A stretch of 64,000 nt of DNA, from the NCBI RefSeq assembly GCF_032452875.1, contig NC_083878.1, forward strand, positions 54,628,878-54,692,877, written 5' to 3'. The notes under the pieces were generated by a model. That model was not told the DNA's origin, did not search any database, and saw nothing but the letters and a program-made list of their open reading frames with translations. A program made the translations under genes and the position numbers. This document shows, piece after piece, positions 31,309-43,803 of the stretch (position 1 is the stretch's first letter; the number at the start of each line of letters is the position of its first letter). The stretch is from Bos javanicus. Its lineage: Eukaryota; Chordata; Mammalia; Artiodactyla; Bovidae.

Positions 31309-33569
31309 GTCAGCTGTCTTGAAGTACTACCCGCTACCTGTTGCCTTAAAAACAAGGCAACCTGTGGATCTACAGGTGTGGTTATATATAGCATGTGATC
31401 AGACAGAGTTCTGGGAGACCTATGTGACCCAGACAGGCATACCTTCTGTGCAATAGACAATATGATGCTCGTTCAGTAGGCAGCATCTGGCAGTGCAGTT
31501 GGCAACAGTTCAGAGTGGTCTCCTGCATTGAGAAGAGTACCTACTGGTGTCAGTTTGAACATAGGAAGTTCTCTTTTGTGTAAAAGTTGGTCAATAGATT
31601 GGCAGAGGTTTCTCTCTTATAAAACTGTTGGACAATAGAACCATCCTCCTCATGCTCCTTTAGCAGATACCCTCACCTCTCTTACATAGGAGTGGACTCC
31701 TCTCTGCTGGACTCATCAGCAGCCTGTTCTCTCAATCTCATCTGATTACCCTACTGAATTATTCCTCTCCCTTCCTCAGTCTCTGCCCTTCTTTCTTCTT
31801 CCACTCTTTCTCTTCTACGATTCTCAAATACATTTCTCCTTTTATTTTTTTCCTTTCACAATAAATTGTAGAAGCTTATTAAACCCAGCATCCAAATAAT
31901 CAGCAAGTGGACAACCTATTCACTTTTTTTATTGTGTATAGATGACTTATTTTTCAAAACATATTAAGTGAAAATAAATATTTATTTCCCCCCATAAGGC
32001 AATAAATACAAGGAAGTAAACCAGTGTTTCTTTACTAAATCAGGTTGAAAGTTCATCTCCAGTCATGAGAGCTTAAAGTGGAGTCATAAATGCAAAGACC
32101 CCTTCTAAACTCCTGTCACTGAGCGACCCCCCTGCACAGAGAAACTCAACCCTCCCTAAGCAAAATATAGCTTCCATCCAAGCAAAACTCAGTATGTACC
32201 TTTACAGAGTCCTTATCTAAGTCTTTAAAGCTTTCAAGAGGCCCAGTTTATATGCAAATACTTAACCTTAATTGAAGTAGTATTTACCTTAATTAGATAG
32301 TACCTTAAAAGATAGTTAATACTTTAGCTCACAATCCTCTGAATGCAAAATCTATTTAAAAAATGAGATAAGACAAGGCATCTACCTGGCATTTAGATGT
32401 AGACAGGAGTGTTATTAAGTTGGGTTGGGTTAAAGCAGTTGAGAAACGAATAACTTCACTGTCACTAAAAGATGAAGTTGAACATAATATTTTTTTGGAG
32501 TTGACAACTGCTAAATGTGTTTTCCTCTTGGTCTCCCTGCCTTGCCCCCACAACTTCCATTTTTTGAAAATTTAGAAGTCAAAAAAATCATATTTATGTT
32601 GCTCTGTACATTGGATAATTATTTAGGCCAATTCTGTTCATAAGGGAATTACAGTTCTCTAGGTGATGGCATGGGTTCTGGTTTGTGTATGAAATCTGGA
32701 AAAAGTTTCTCATTATTTCAAAATAGCTAGTATTTGTTTCCTCAATTCCAAAGTAACTTGAACATGTGTCAATTAGGAAGTTCTCATGAGCATAGCTGTG
32801 AAAGTCTCAACTGAACACAGCAATTGTCCTAATTCTTTGTATTTTTATAGGCCAGGTACAGAACACCAGGATCTCTGGTGTTGGATATATTACAGAAAAT
32901 AAGCAAGCTACTAAAGAGAAAATTTCTTGAGAGGATTTTGGGATGTTTCTTTTCCTATTTGTCTTAGGCCAGGACAAAAAAACACATTATCCAAATATTG
33001 TCTTATTTCTCCTTTTTTTCAAGGAAAGTAATTAGCTGCCATAGTGTCATCTTTTCCAAAGCACACTGGACAAAGCAAAAAATTAGAATATTTGTAGAGA
33101 AGCTCAAGACAGTGGTCAACATTAATGTGCCAGAGGGATAGCCTATTTTGTTTCTAACTATATTTTAAAATGCTGGAAATAAAAGACACTGTTTTATTGT
33201 GTCCACTTACTCAAATTTTACAAAGCATCTGAGAAGAGTGATAAACAGAGAAAATCAAAATCTAGTTCTATCACTTTCTAGAGTTTAAGTGTGAACAATT
33301 AAATGTAACCTATTTGAATTTCAGTTTCCTAAATTGTATTGTACAATGCTAAAAATGTGGCCAGTCCATGATAGCTAATAGCAGGGTACTTCTCAGAGCC
33401 GGGACATCAGTTTAGCCTCTGAGAATCTAATAAAGACATGGTAAAAGTCAGACTCAAATGATAATTAATTGATAGGTTGTGAATATTTGATAGACTTTTA
33501 CAGATAGGTCTAAGACATATACAAAAACAGCACTGTACCACTGGATGGTTTTTGCATGTGTTAAGTGAG
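31309..33569. other. About 2.2 kb without recognised gene
   Basis: No convincing repeat except a faint MIR-like piece near 33240-33350 ('tgaatttcagtttcctaaat'). Some pyrimidine-rich sequence at 31730-31860. No exon, RNA gene or conserved protein seen. Confidence 0.45.
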
Positions 33570-33704
33570 TTTTTTTTTTTTATTATTTTGTGGCCATGTG
33601 GGATGTGGAATCTTAGTTCCCTGGAATTTGATTCCCAGGAATCAAATCTGAACACCCTGTGTTGGAAGTACAATGTCTCAATCATTGGATCTCCAGGGAA
33701 GTCC
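33570..33704 (-). mobile_element. tRNA-Glu-derived SINE (CHR type)
   Basis: Poly-T (33570-33581), 'ttgtggccatgtgggatgtgg', 'cttagttccctggaatttga' and the head end 'tctccagggaagtcc' read as the reverse strand of a tRNA-Glu SINE. Confidence 0.82.
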
Positions 33705-34339
33705 CTAAATAACTTGATTCCTGTTAGAGCTTGGTTCTCCAGACCAAACATCTTTAGATGCTCAACAAAGTTTAGTTTCATTCTTTCCTCTTCCTATGCA
33801 GTAGTCCTCAGAAACCAAGACAGTATTAAGAAATCAACAGTACACTGGCATTGATATGTCAATAGAATGTTATATTTGAAAGTGAAAAAAAGGAAGGGGA
33901 AGGTGATAAATGATTTTTGTAACAGCCCTGAAGGGAATATCCCCAATGTCTTCTGAGCCTCAGGCCTTTGTAGCCAAGGTCATTTAATAAACCTCCAATC
34001 ATGCCTTAATGATATATTTACCACACACATTTCTTTTATTACAATTTGGCTTTCTGTACATGTCTTTGAATGATCTTGAATCTTCTAAATTTTTGGCAAT
34101 TGTATTTCATAACCTAAACTTACGGTTTGGATTTCAAACTTATTCTATAGACTTTTTGATTTTGGTTGGCAAGAGACTATGGAACAATGAACACTTGCAT
34201 ATGTTCTTAAAATTTGGAGCATCTGAGTCTGTTCCCCTCATGACTGAACCCATTGTTTCCTAATCAAAATACTGCATCTTATCTCAGTATCATAGCTTTT
34301 GAAGTATAGCAGATATGCCTCAATAAATTTTTTAATCAA
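33705..34339. other. No gene or repeat recognised
   Basis: Unassigned sequence, no gene signal. Confidence 0.4.
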
Positions 34340-35449
34340 AATTTTATTTTTAGATAATTATGATAATTTATATTTTAATTTAATTTATATTTATATTTTA
34401 GATAATTATGGACTCACATGTAATTATAAGAAATAATAGAGAGATCTGGCATGCTCTTTAAACAGCTTCCCCCAATGGAAACATTTTTAAACCTACAATA
34501 TCAAATTGGATATTGACATTGATACAATCAAGATACAGAAGATTCCCATTACCATAAGAATCCCTTGTGTTGCCCTTTTACAGTCCCACACATTTCTTTC
34601 ATTAAAATGAAAATGAAAGAGAAGTATGACTGCTTCACCTTTGGTAACTACTAATCAGCTATTCATTTCGATAATTTTGGCATTTCAAAATGTTACATCA
34701 ATGACATCACACAATATGTAACCTGTGGCACACAGTGACACTCAAAGGAGGAAGTTCACATTCTCACTCAGTTGGAGTGTGAATTCTGGCTCCCCACTAG
34801 ACCTACACTCACATCTTCTTGATTGAAAACACTAGAATGTCTCCTTAACTGCTCCCTTCATGACCTCCATTGACCATGGTGGAAGGGGAGCAAAGCATGC
34901 CTCACTGGAAGTGATGAAAGTCCTGACTCTCCACTAGGCTCTTCTGATCTTCCAACTCTACTCCAGAGGAGTAAGGGGGTTTGCTTTGTTACTGGCATCT
35001 GTGGGTGGAAGTCCAGACTCACTATGTGGGTTCCAGTGACATTGCCAGAAGTGCTGTGTGTCTACCCAGTAGGGATGAGGATTCTGAGTCCCTTCTCAAA
35101 CTTCTCTGCCAGCTCCTCAAAGAAGTAATGAAGCACCTCATGGGCCTCACAAAATGGAAGGCTAAGCTCCCTACTCTGGCTTCTCTGGTATGAGTATGAG
35201 TGGGCCTACTGTCTTACCTGTTTGGTTGGAGTGAGTGATTTTTGTCTAAATTTTATATTTGCCAGATTGTCACTTTTATGGAACAAGCTTTTGATTTGGC
35301 TTTTTGTTTGTTTTTTCATTTATCCCTGCTGGCATTTCTGGGTTTCCAGCTTAATCAGCTCCATTTTAGGATTAAAAACACTCAGGAACTCATAACTGTG
35401 TTGTTCCTTGGGTCCTGAGGACCAAAGCTTGTCTTCTTATTTTGTCTTT
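34340..35449. mobile_element. Old L1M 3' UTR region
   Basis: 'agcttcccccaatggaaaca' (34463-34482), 'ggatattgacattgatacaa' (34508-34527) and 'gtgttgcccttttacagtcc' (34567-34586) are typical of old L1M 3' ends. The stretch at 34740-35200 shows repeating 'ctccccactagacc / ctccactaggctc' motifs like the internally repetitive 3' UTR of such elements. 'ggattaaaaacactcagga' and 'gttgttccttgggtcctgag' (35400-35419) fit its end. Strand not settled. Confidence 0.5.
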
Positions 35450-35767
35450 AACTAATTAATTAATTTTGGTTTGGACTGTGCTGGATATTCATTTCTGTGC
35501 ACTGGCTTTTCTCTAGTTGCAGTAGTTGGGGTCTACTCTCCAGGTGTGGTGCATGGGCTTCTCATCTTGTTGAGCTCTAGGACATGTGGGCTTCAGTGGT
35601 TGCAGCACTTGGGCTCAGTAGTTGTAGTTCCTGGGCTCTAGAGCACAGGCTTAGCAGTTTTGGTGCATGGATTTAGTGGCATGTGGGATCTTCTCTGACC
35701 AGGGATTGAACCTGTGTCTTCTGCATTGGAAGGTGGATTCTTTACCACTGAGTCACCAGAGAAGCCC
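35450..35767 (-). mobile_element. Full-length-type tRNA-Glu SINE (CHR-2 like)
   Basis: About 318 bp, minus strand. A series of 'agttgcagtagttggggtct', 'gtggttgcagcacttgggct' and 'tagttcctgggctctagagc' phrases is followed by 'tgtgggatcttctctgacca' and the tRNA-like end 'accactgagtcaccagagaagccc'. This long form fits artiodactyl CHR SINEs. Confidence 0.85.
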
Positions 35768-36004
35768 AAATATAAAATTATCATAAAATATCTTGAAGAA
35801 CTGATAGATTGGATCCAAAGTAGGAGCTCACAGTTTTCTCTATTTGGCTAATTTAGTGTACACACAGTTTTAGAATGTACTTTTTATTATAGCTATTGAT
35901 GTCATTTTGCACATTACAGTAGAGTTGTTCCAAGGTTATCTTTGGGCTTCTTTACCCTAAGAAACAGTATAGAATAGTGACTAATCCTAGGGATTTTGGA
36001 GCTG

Positions 36005-36478
36005 TGGCCACCAGAAAGATGTCTATGTTCCAATGTGTGGAACATGTGAATATGTTAGTTTACAGAAAGCAGAAGGAAATTTGTAGATATAATTAAATTA
36101 AGGATCTTGAGATGGGGAGCTTATTCTGGATTATTTGGTGGGCCCAATGTAAAAACTAAGGTCTTTATGTGTAAGAGTGATGAAGAAAAGTCAGAATTAG
36201 AGATTTGAAGATGCAGTGCTGCAAACTTTGAACACAGAGGAAGGAGCCACAAGCCAAAGAAAGCAAATGGCCTCTAAAACCTGGAAAAAGCAAGAAAGTG
36301 GGCTTTCCTGAAAAACATCTAAAAAGAATTCAGCCCTGCCTACATTTCGATTTTAGTCCAGTAAGACCTATTTTGGATTTATGCACTCCAAAACTGTAAG
36401 GTAATAAATTTCTATTGCTTTAAACCACCAAATGTGTGGTGATTTGTTATAGCCACAATAAGAATCTAATACAGAAGC
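36005..36478 (+). mobile_element. Ancient LTR-like repeat, same family as 150-625
   Basis: 'aaagatgtctatgttccaat' (36015-36034), 'ttaaggatcttgagatgggg' (36098-36117), 'tggcctctaaaacctggaaa' and 'aaggtaataaatttctattg' with an AATAAA signal (36401-36406). The ending is 'ccacaataagaatctaatac'. Size and layout fit an ERVL/MaLR-type LTR. Subfamily not assigned. Confidence 0.55.
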
Positions 36479-36690
36479 CAAATGTTCAGAGTCTATACTC
36501 CAGCTTTGATATTTATAATATACCTAGACTTGAACAAGGAGTTTATCTTTAAAAAGATATTATGCATATTCCCTACCTCACAGAAAGAAATTAACATATA
36601 TAAAGCTATTAAAACAATGTTAGGTAAATACGAAGTATTTGATAAGAGTCAACTATTAGTATAGTAGAAGTAACTATTCATCTATACAAA
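36479..36690 (+). mobile_element. Possible MIR fragment
   Basis: 'attccctacctcacagaaag' (36569-36588) then 'aacatatataaagctattaa' resembles the MIR 3' half. Weak. Confidence 0.35.
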
Positions 36691-36777
36691 GAATGTGATT
36701 ACAAAGGCAATGAACACTTTACAAAAATTTCATCTACATAATCTCCTGCATCCTGTTTTGATTTTAACATTAGATAG

Positions 36778-36990
36778 CATCCCAGGTGGCTCAGCAGTAA
36801 GGATTCTGCCTGTCAATGAAAGAGACAAGGTTTCAACCCCTGAATCAGGAAGATCCCCGGAGGAGGAAATGGCAACACACTTCAGTATTCTTTCCAGGAG
36901 AATCCAATACATAGAGGAGCCTGGTGGGCTGCAGTTCATGGGGTCACAAAGAGTCAGACATGACTTAGCAGCTGAACATGCACGCAAATA
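36778..36990 (+). mobile_element. Bov-tA SINE followed by (GATA)n
   Basis: Plus strand. The head 'cccaggtggctcagcagtaa' and body 'gaggagcctggtgggctgca' are well kept. The tail is followed by gacagatagatagata at 36991-37006, a short tetranucleotide repeat. Confidence 0.88.
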
Positions 36991-37015
36991 GACAGATAGA
37001 TAGATAAATGAAAGA

Positions 37016-37315
37016 TAGATATCTACATGCATACATTTATAAGGCAATGGTAAACAAAAAATAATGCAGGACAGTGCTTATATCCAAAGAGGAGATGTTC
37101 AGATGGAGGAGAAATCTAAAAAAAAAGTCTTCAACAATACAGGAATGTTCTAGTTTTTGATTTGAGTGTTAAGCTCATGGGTGCTTGCTTTGTTTTTATG
37201 CTTAGTAACTTACATGCACAATTCATACATTTTTTTGTGTTAAATGCTAAAGAATACATTTTTTCCAAAGACTATTAATAAAACTTAGAAAACTTCTCAG
37301 ATCTTTACTCATTGT
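37016..37315. other. No gene or repeat recognised
   Basis: AT-rich, unassigned. Confidence 0.4.
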
Positions 37316-37745
37316 AATTCAGTTAGGATAGCTCTATTATGCTGTGGTAACAAACAGCTTCAACAATCTCAGTGGCTTAACAAACCAGATGTTTATTTCT
37401 TATTCATACTACATTTTCAACATAGGTCAGTGGGCAACTCTGCTTGTGTAATTTCTCATATCTTCAAACTGACCAAGGCTTCATTTTGCCAAGTGATTTT
37501 GATTCACTGAAGCAATGAAAAGAGGCGACAAACAGGACACTTGCTTTTAGTGTTCACTCCTAGAAAGGATACATGTCACTTCTGCCCACATCTTATTGGC
37601 CAAAATAAATCACCTTGCCATGTCCATAGTAAAAAAGAATACAGAGGCATAATTTTTGCATGTGACTATCAACTAAAACATCACAAGTATTTTGTGAAGA
37701 ATCTTTAATGCCTCTCATAGTCCACCCTTCCAGGCACCAAATATT
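37316..37745. mobile_element. Ancient mammalian repeat, family unassigned
   Basis: 'tgctgtggtaacaaacagct' (37340-37359), 'gtggcttaacaaaccagatg' (37372-37391) and 'cttattggccaaaataaatc' (37592-37611) correspond to a mammal-wide interspersed repeat. I cannot place it between an LTR and a DNA element class with confidence. Confidence 0.4.
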
Positions 37746-38167
37746 TGGCACTTCCTTTATCAGTATGCAGATTTAAACACGGGTTCTATCTAATACACAT
37801 GGTATGTAATATTTTTGCATATGTAAGGTACCAACTAGCAGTCTTGTGAAATTCAAATAACAGTTCTAGGAAATATACTATAGATATTAAAATAATAGTT
37901 AATGACCATGCCTTGAAAATTAAGATCACTGGGTAGGGGAGGCATGACTCCTGGTTTCAAGGGTGAAGAAAAGGTAACAGATTAACTTTATAGGTCCAGG
38001 AAAAGATTACTATGAAAATTCTAGGTGAAATACTATCTGATAGTTAGTTGTATAAATTGGTATCAGTGTGAAAAAAGTTGATTCAATTTAAAACTGATAG
38101 ACCAGTGTGACAATATACTTCTATTCATGCCCAAAAGCCCATTTTGAAACACAGTCATTAAATATAC
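37746..38167. other. No gene or repeat recognised
   Basis: Unassigned sequence. Confidence 0.4.
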
Positions 38168-38375
38168 ATGAATGGTATTGACATATACACTATATATAAA
38201 ATAGATAATAAGGGCTTACTTCATAGCAAAGGGAACTCTGCTCAATACTTGTAATGACCTATATGGAAATAGAATCTAAAGAAGAGTGGTTTTATATATA
38301 TACATACATATATATATATATGTATATATATGGATTCACTTTGCTCTACAGCAGAAACACATTCCTCCAATCGAA
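38168..38375 (+). mobile_element. L1 3' end with (TA)n expansion
   Basis: 'tatataaaatagataataag' (38192-38211), 'agcaaagggaactctgctca' (38225-38244) and 'ttgctctacagcagaaacac' follow an L1 3' UTR, with a TA-rich stretch at 38293-38331 inside. Confidence 0.7.
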
Positions 38376-39199
38376 ATTAATTTATTTATTTATATTGTTT
38401 TCAAAATTAATTTAAAAAATAATAAATATACACGGGGAAATAGAAGTGAAGTCACTGTACTACCATACTATAAAACACAGGCCCACACTTTAAAAATATT
38501 TTATAACTTAAAATGACTCATGATTTGCCCCCACCAGTAAAAAGTCAAAAACCATTTTGTAGGAAGAATATTTATAACCATATGAAAGAGAATGTCCCTA
38601 TCCTGAATCCTAGCCTGACGAATTTCTGTAGTTATAGAGCCAGTCTCAAAGATTCTCTCCCCTCTCTTCTTATTCTTTTGCTTTTGACTCTCTGCAATCT
38701 TGATAAACCACAGTACAAAACTTCTCTAAAAGTCTAGATAGGAGCCTTCCTCCTGGCCTTTCTCCAGTATACTTGTTAATTCTTAGGTGGTTTGAGGGAA
38801 GCTGCACATGAACTTGTTCTATGGAGCAAAGAAGACAATGGAAGGAGAGAGGGTATGTTAACAATGTACAAAGCTACATGAGTAAATGTAGAAGTCAGAA
38901 GAAAGGAATGGTTTTCAAAGGAGTTTGTGGTAGACCTACAACCCTCATTTCCCTTCCCCATCTCTCTCTCCAATATCTTGTTGTCAACATTCTTTGGTTA
39001 AGCGGCCCTTTTAGGCTTCTGGGAAATGTTGTGTGCATGAATGATTCCAGAAGATGTAATACGTGTCTCATCTAGGTTGTCTTGATTTAATGCCGCTGTT
39101 TTTCTTTAAGACCATCTCTGATTGCTTTATTCATTGTAATTCTTTTCATATGCATAGTATTTGTATTACAAAAACAATATAACATTAAAGAAAATTTTG
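38376..39199. other. No gene or repeat recognised
   Basis: Small overlapping open stretches but no conserved pattern. Confidence 0.4.
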
Positions 39200-39530
39200 A
39201 AGAAAAATTATCCATAATTCTATCACTTTAAAGCAGTTATTTTGATTTTCATGTATTCTTATGCATTCTTTGTCCAAATGTATACCTGTTTTTTATAGTT
39301 GTAATTCTAGCACCCAATTTTGTTGAATGTTTGTTCTTAATGTTGCATCCTAAACATAATTTTACATTGTTCTAAATATGTTTTGTTATCTTTTAATAGC
39401 TGCACAATGTTCCATAAAGTTGATGTACCATAATTCACCTTTCCCTATTTTGGGAATTTTGCTTGAAGTTTGCTTTTCCCTATTGTACATAACAGACAGA
39501 AATGAACATTTTGTACATTGTTAACTTTTT
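39200..39530 (-). mobile_element. Ancient L1-type 3' fragment, antisense
   Basis: 'ttttaatagctgcacaatgt' (39391-39410) and 'gatgtaccataattcacctt' (39422-39441) match the common antisense L1M 3' phrase. Diverged. Confidence 0.5.
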
Positions 39531-40207
39531 CTGAACATTTCTACATTCACTCATTGTTGTTTTAGTATAACATTACATGAACTCATGACCTTGGTTGAGC
39601 ACATCCATATATATAACACAAACATCTTTATCATCAAGCTTTCCTAGAGCTAGAATTTGCATTACCAACTCCTGTTTGGTAAACTGAAGCCTAATGATGT
39701 TAAGTGTTATTATCTGGTATAACTAGCAACATTTAAAAATGAGAAACCTGAAATACACAATAGTCATTAGATACACACAAGATATACCAACAAATTAGGA
39801 GTTGATTTTACTATATTTAGTCCTACTTAGTGAATATTTAGTAAAATGCATCCTATTTCTGGGTTATTACTATTATTTAAAGGCTACAATTTAAAACTGT
39901 TAGTGAATGTTTGTTGTATTTGAGAGTGTAGGCTACTCAATAAATGTTATTATTGCTAGATAAATATAGTTTCCAGATCCAAGTATTTTAGAAAATTTTT
40001 TCAGATAATCCCCACAAACATAATAACATGGAACCATGACTGGTTCATTTGCTGTATGAATGGAATTCTTGATTTGCCAATACATCTTTTTTGAGTACCA
40101 ACTAGACACTCATCATATACAACAGAAAAGATGCTAAACATACAGTTGATCCCACATAAACCACATGTTCATATGCATTAAAAAAAAAAATCCAGTACTG
40201 TATGTTT
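39531..40207. other. Mostly unassigned; possible MIR tail near 39900
   Basis: 'ctactcaataaatgttattattg' at 39932-39954 could be a MIR 3' end. The rest shows nothing recognisable. Confidence 0.35.
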
Positions 40208-40418
40208 AGGGCTTCCCTGGTGGCTCAGAGGATAAAGCATCTGCCTACAATGTGGGAGACCTGGGTTCAATCCCTGGGTTGGGAAGATCCCCTGGAGAAG
40301 GAAATGGCAACCCACTCCAGTATTCTTGCCTGGAGTATCCCATGGACAGAGAAGCCTGGTAGTCTACAGCCCACTGGGGTCGCAAAGAGTCAGACACAAC
40401 TAAGCAACTTCGCTCACC
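40208..40418 (+). mobile_element. Bov-tA2 SINE, well preserved
   Basis: Closest to a consensus-like copy in this window: 'agggcttccctggtggctca', 'gggagacctgggttcaatcc', 'tccagtattcttgcctggag' and 'gtcagacacaactaagcaac'. The tRNA-like A and B boxes are readable. Confidence 0.93.
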
Positions 40419-41365
40419 ACAAGATAGTGGACAGTCATATGCCTTCTAGGAACTTCTACCTGTAGACATGTGGGCAAAAATATACAAATTAAAGAAGGTA
40501 CAGAAGTAAGTATGGGGGTTACAGACTGAATGTCTTCTGAGTAGTGCAAGTGATAAAAAACTAGTGAAGCTGATGAATATAAGACAATATGACAAGTGGG
40601 ATTCATCTCAAACTGGAATGCATATCAAACCCAAGACATTTAACCCTAAAATGTCTCAAAATAATGTTCATGGCAATAAAAACAAATTTGAGGACAAGAT
40701 GAACTTAGCAGGCCATGGGTTTACAATAACTGAAGTATGTATTAAATGATATGATAAAGACTGCTGGTGTCACAAAATGTTAAATGTTAACTGGGAAGAG
40801 TCAAGCAAGATGTCTCAGGAGATGCAGATGGTAGCTGGATTTTGCTGCAGGCTGGGTTCCCTTGAAACCCAGCTCTGGGATGGAGGTTAGCATTCAGGAA
40901 TTTTATCATGGCATGTTCTTGGGATTAATGCCTGAGGAATCATGGTGGAAGGAGCAAGACTGGACAGATGGAGGAGGTGAGCTTCAAAGAGTCTCCACTA
41001 ACCCCTAAGCTGCTATGGAGCTAGGATGGTCACAGTTTGGAGTGAGAGAGCTGTACTTTATACCCATATGTTAATCAGCTACTGGACATGGGGAAAAGAT
41101 ATGACCTTGGGTGACATAGGTCTCTTCAGCTGAGATAATGCCTGAGGGGGTTAACACCTGAGAATTGTCTTAAGTGGGTTTCTTACCTGCCAAGGTACTA
41201 ATGTCTTTATTTCTGATGGGAGATTTTAGTGCACCACAATAGCTACATAACCACATTGGGAAAAAAGAAAATCATCCCAAGCTACTCATCTCTAGTTACA
41301 CTGCAATTCCCTATTGTGTTAGTCACAGTAGAGAAATAAAACCAGTAGGAGATATATAGATACAG
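40419..41365. other. No gene identified; possible ancient repeat 40830-41230
   Basis: 'ggattttgctgcaggctggg' (40837-40856) and 'tcaggaattttatcatggca' (40893-40912) have the look of an old LTR-type repeat. Family not recognised. No coding evidence. Confidence 0.35.
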
Positions 41366-41377
41366 ATATAGATTTAT

Positions 41378-41593
41378 GTGTTTATGTGCTCAGTTGTGTC
41401 CGACTCTTTTGATCCCATGGACTGTAGCCCACCAGGCTCCTCTGTCCATGAGATTCTCCAGGCGAGAATACTGGAGTGGGCTGCCATGCCCTCCTCTAGT
41501 GGATCTTCCTGACCCAGAGATAGAACTTGCATCTCTGATGTCTTCTGCCTTGACAGGCAGATACTTTACCACTAGTACCACCTGGGAAGCTCA
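41378..41593 (-). mobile_element. Bov-tA SINE with perfect 12-bp TSD
   Basis: Minus strand with body 'tgctcagttgtgtccgactc' and head end 'accacctgggaagctc'. Flanked by atatagatttat at 41366-41377 and 41594-41605, both exact. Confidence 0.92.
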
Positions 41594-41620
41594 ATATAGA
41601 TTTATATTTTATAGTTATAA

Positions 41621-42314
41621 AAGCATACCTCATTTTATTGTGCTTCACTTTATTGTGCTTTGTAGAAATTGCATTATTTACAAATTGAAGGTTTGTTGCA
41701 ATTCTGCATCAAGCAAGTCTATCAGCTCCATTTTTCAAAACACATTTGCTTACTTCAGTGTCTTAGTGTCACATTTTGGTAATTCTCAAAATATTTTAAA
41801 ACTTTTCAGTATTATTATATTTGCTATGGTTATCAGTGAACTTTGATGTAACTGCTATGATTTGCTGAAGGCTCAGATGATGGTTAGCGTTTTTTTGGCA
41901 AGAAAGTATTTTTAATTAAAATTTGTATGATTTTTTAGACATAATACTACTGCATACTTAATAGATTATAGTATATTGTAAGCAAATTTTATGGGCTTCC
42001 CTGGTGGTTCAGTTGGTAAAGAATCCACCTGCATGCATGAGACCTGGGTTCAATCAGTGGGTTGGGAAGATCCCCTGGAGGAGGGCATGGTCACCCATTT
42101 CAGTATTCTTGCCTGGGGAATCCCCATGGACAGAGGCAGGCTGCAGTCCATGGGATCACAAAGAGTTAGACATGACTGAGCAACTAAGCACACACAACAC
42201 AATTTATATGCAATGAAAAACACCAATAAATTTGTGCGAATCACTCTGCTGTAATATTTACCTCATTGTAGTAGTCTGGAACAAAAACCTCCCAATATCT
42301 CTTGAGATATGCCT
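41621..42314 (+). mobile_element. Tigger DNA transposon, internally deleted, with nested SINE
   Basis: The left end 'agcatacctcattttattgt' (41622-41641) and right end 'tgagatatgcct' (42303-42314) form the Tigger terminal inverted repeats with one mismatch in the first 10 bases. The inner left part is typical ('acaaattgaaggtttgttgc' 41679-41698, 'tcacattttggtaattctca'). The pogo-type transposase coding region is absent, so only the two ends remain. A Bov-tA sits inside at 41992-42200. Confidence 0.85.
41992..42200 (+). mobile_element. Bov-tA SINE nested in Tigger
   Basis: Plus strand, from 'gggcttccctggtggttcagt' to 'gactgagcaactaagcacac'. Tigger sequence continues on both sides. TSD is only weakly visible (aattttat versus aatttat). 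Confidence 0.9.
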
Positions 42315-42342
42315 CCGTGTATGTGCATGTGCCTGTAGTTAT

Positions 42343-42785
42343 AAAATTGAATAGCACTCAGCCATAAAAAAGAAAGAAATGTTTTCATTTTCTATTTGCA
42401 ACAACCTGTATGGACTTACAGGGTATTATGCTTCATGACATAAGTCAGAGAAAGACAAATACTGTACATTATCATTTATGCATAGAATCTAAAAGATAAA
42501 CAAATGAATAAATATAACAAAACAGATTCACAGATATAGAAAACAAAGTAGTCATTATCAATGGGGAGAGAAAAGGGGGAGGGGCAAGTAGGGGTAGGGC
42601 ATTAAGAGGTAAAAACTAGTAAGTACAAGATAAATAAGTTTCAAGGATATATCACACAGAACAGGAAACACAGTCAATGTTTTATAACTTTAAATGGAAT
42701 ATAACCTGTAAAAATATTGAATTACTGTGTTCTATACCTGAAATTAATCTGATTATAAATCAATCATACTTTAATAAAATCAAAA
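42343..42785 (+). mobile_element. Old L1 3' end
   Basis: 'gcactcagccataaaaaaga' (42354-42373), 'catgacataagtcagagaaa' (42435-42454) and 'tatacctgaaattaatctga' with the final 'ctttaataaaatc' are an L1 3' end of an older type than L1-BT. Non-coding. Confidence 0.8.
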
Positions 42786-42790
42786 TTTCT

Positions 42791-43790
42791 GATAATTTAT
42801 CATTGAAGTAATGTTAATGCTGTCATCACTCAGCAAAGGTTCACTGAGCATATCCTTGATGTGCTATGAGGGGTGAAGGAGAGGCACAAGACTTGGTTAC
42901 TACCTTTCAAGGAGGTCACGGTCTTAATGGGGAGAGGAGGCTTTCATCAACACTAGGATGAGGAGCAGGTCAGCCCTGATGGACAGGCAGAATCACATGT
43001 AGAGAAGGCTTGCTGAAGCCAGCCAAGGCAGCGGAGGATAGATGGATTTGGAAGCACAAATAAAGAGATACATACAGTTTACGAAGAGGCACAGAGACAA
43101 AAAAACCATGAAGCCCAGATAAGAAGAGGACAGACAATATCAAAATGTCTCTCTTTAGTACAGAAGCATCAGAAAGCACCTGAAGAAGGGTTATAGGTGA
43201 TGCCTGTTAACCCAGGTCCAGGGAGGCCACCAGTTCCTATGCCATGTCCATTATTCATAAAGGATTCCCATTGCTCTGGACCAATGTTTATAAACAAATG
43301 AGAAACTTTCAACTTAGAGAACACACGTTACCTTTGGTTAATTCTAGGACAGGACAAAAAGCAGTGAACCAGGTAATCTGAGCTAGTCCCCAAAGAATTT
43401 TTTATCTTAGGCAAGTCAACTAACATGTCTGATTGTGCCTCGTTTCTCCATTTTTTCCTTCATTATAATCTGAAATTTCTTCATGCTGAAGGGCTCTGCA
43501 AATTTAGAACTGATTCATTAAGGGTTACATCTTTGTTTATATGTTTTTCTAAATGGGTGCCAGCTGACAGACGCTGAGATCTATTTAGCTCAGCAAGATA
43601 TGTATGGGGTTACAGAAACAGGTCACAAATCAAATTTTTACTAAGATTCCTTCTTTCTATATAACCTTTCCTGACCATACAGCTGGCCAGTACTCTAATA
43701 AACCATCTCTCTGTCCTACATGTGCTCAGTTTCATTTGCTTCCTGTCCTCTAGGTCCTTAAAAATCACACTTTCTCCACTTTCTCTGCCT
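42791..43790. other. No gene; possible L2 trace at 43640-43790
   Basis: 'ctatataacctttcctgacc' (43657-43676) faintly recalls L2. Everything else is unassigned. Confidence 0.35.
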
Positions 43791-43803
43791 TCTTTGTCTC
43801 TTG

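Noticed and set aside
33407..33781. 124-residue minus-strand open stretch
   Set aside because: Runs through a tRNA-Glu SINE. The coding look is accidental.
34740..35200. Minisatellite made of 'ctcc-cactagg' units
   Set aside because: The units are irregular and heavily diverged, and the arrangement is typical of an old L1M 3' UTR rather than a recent tandem array.
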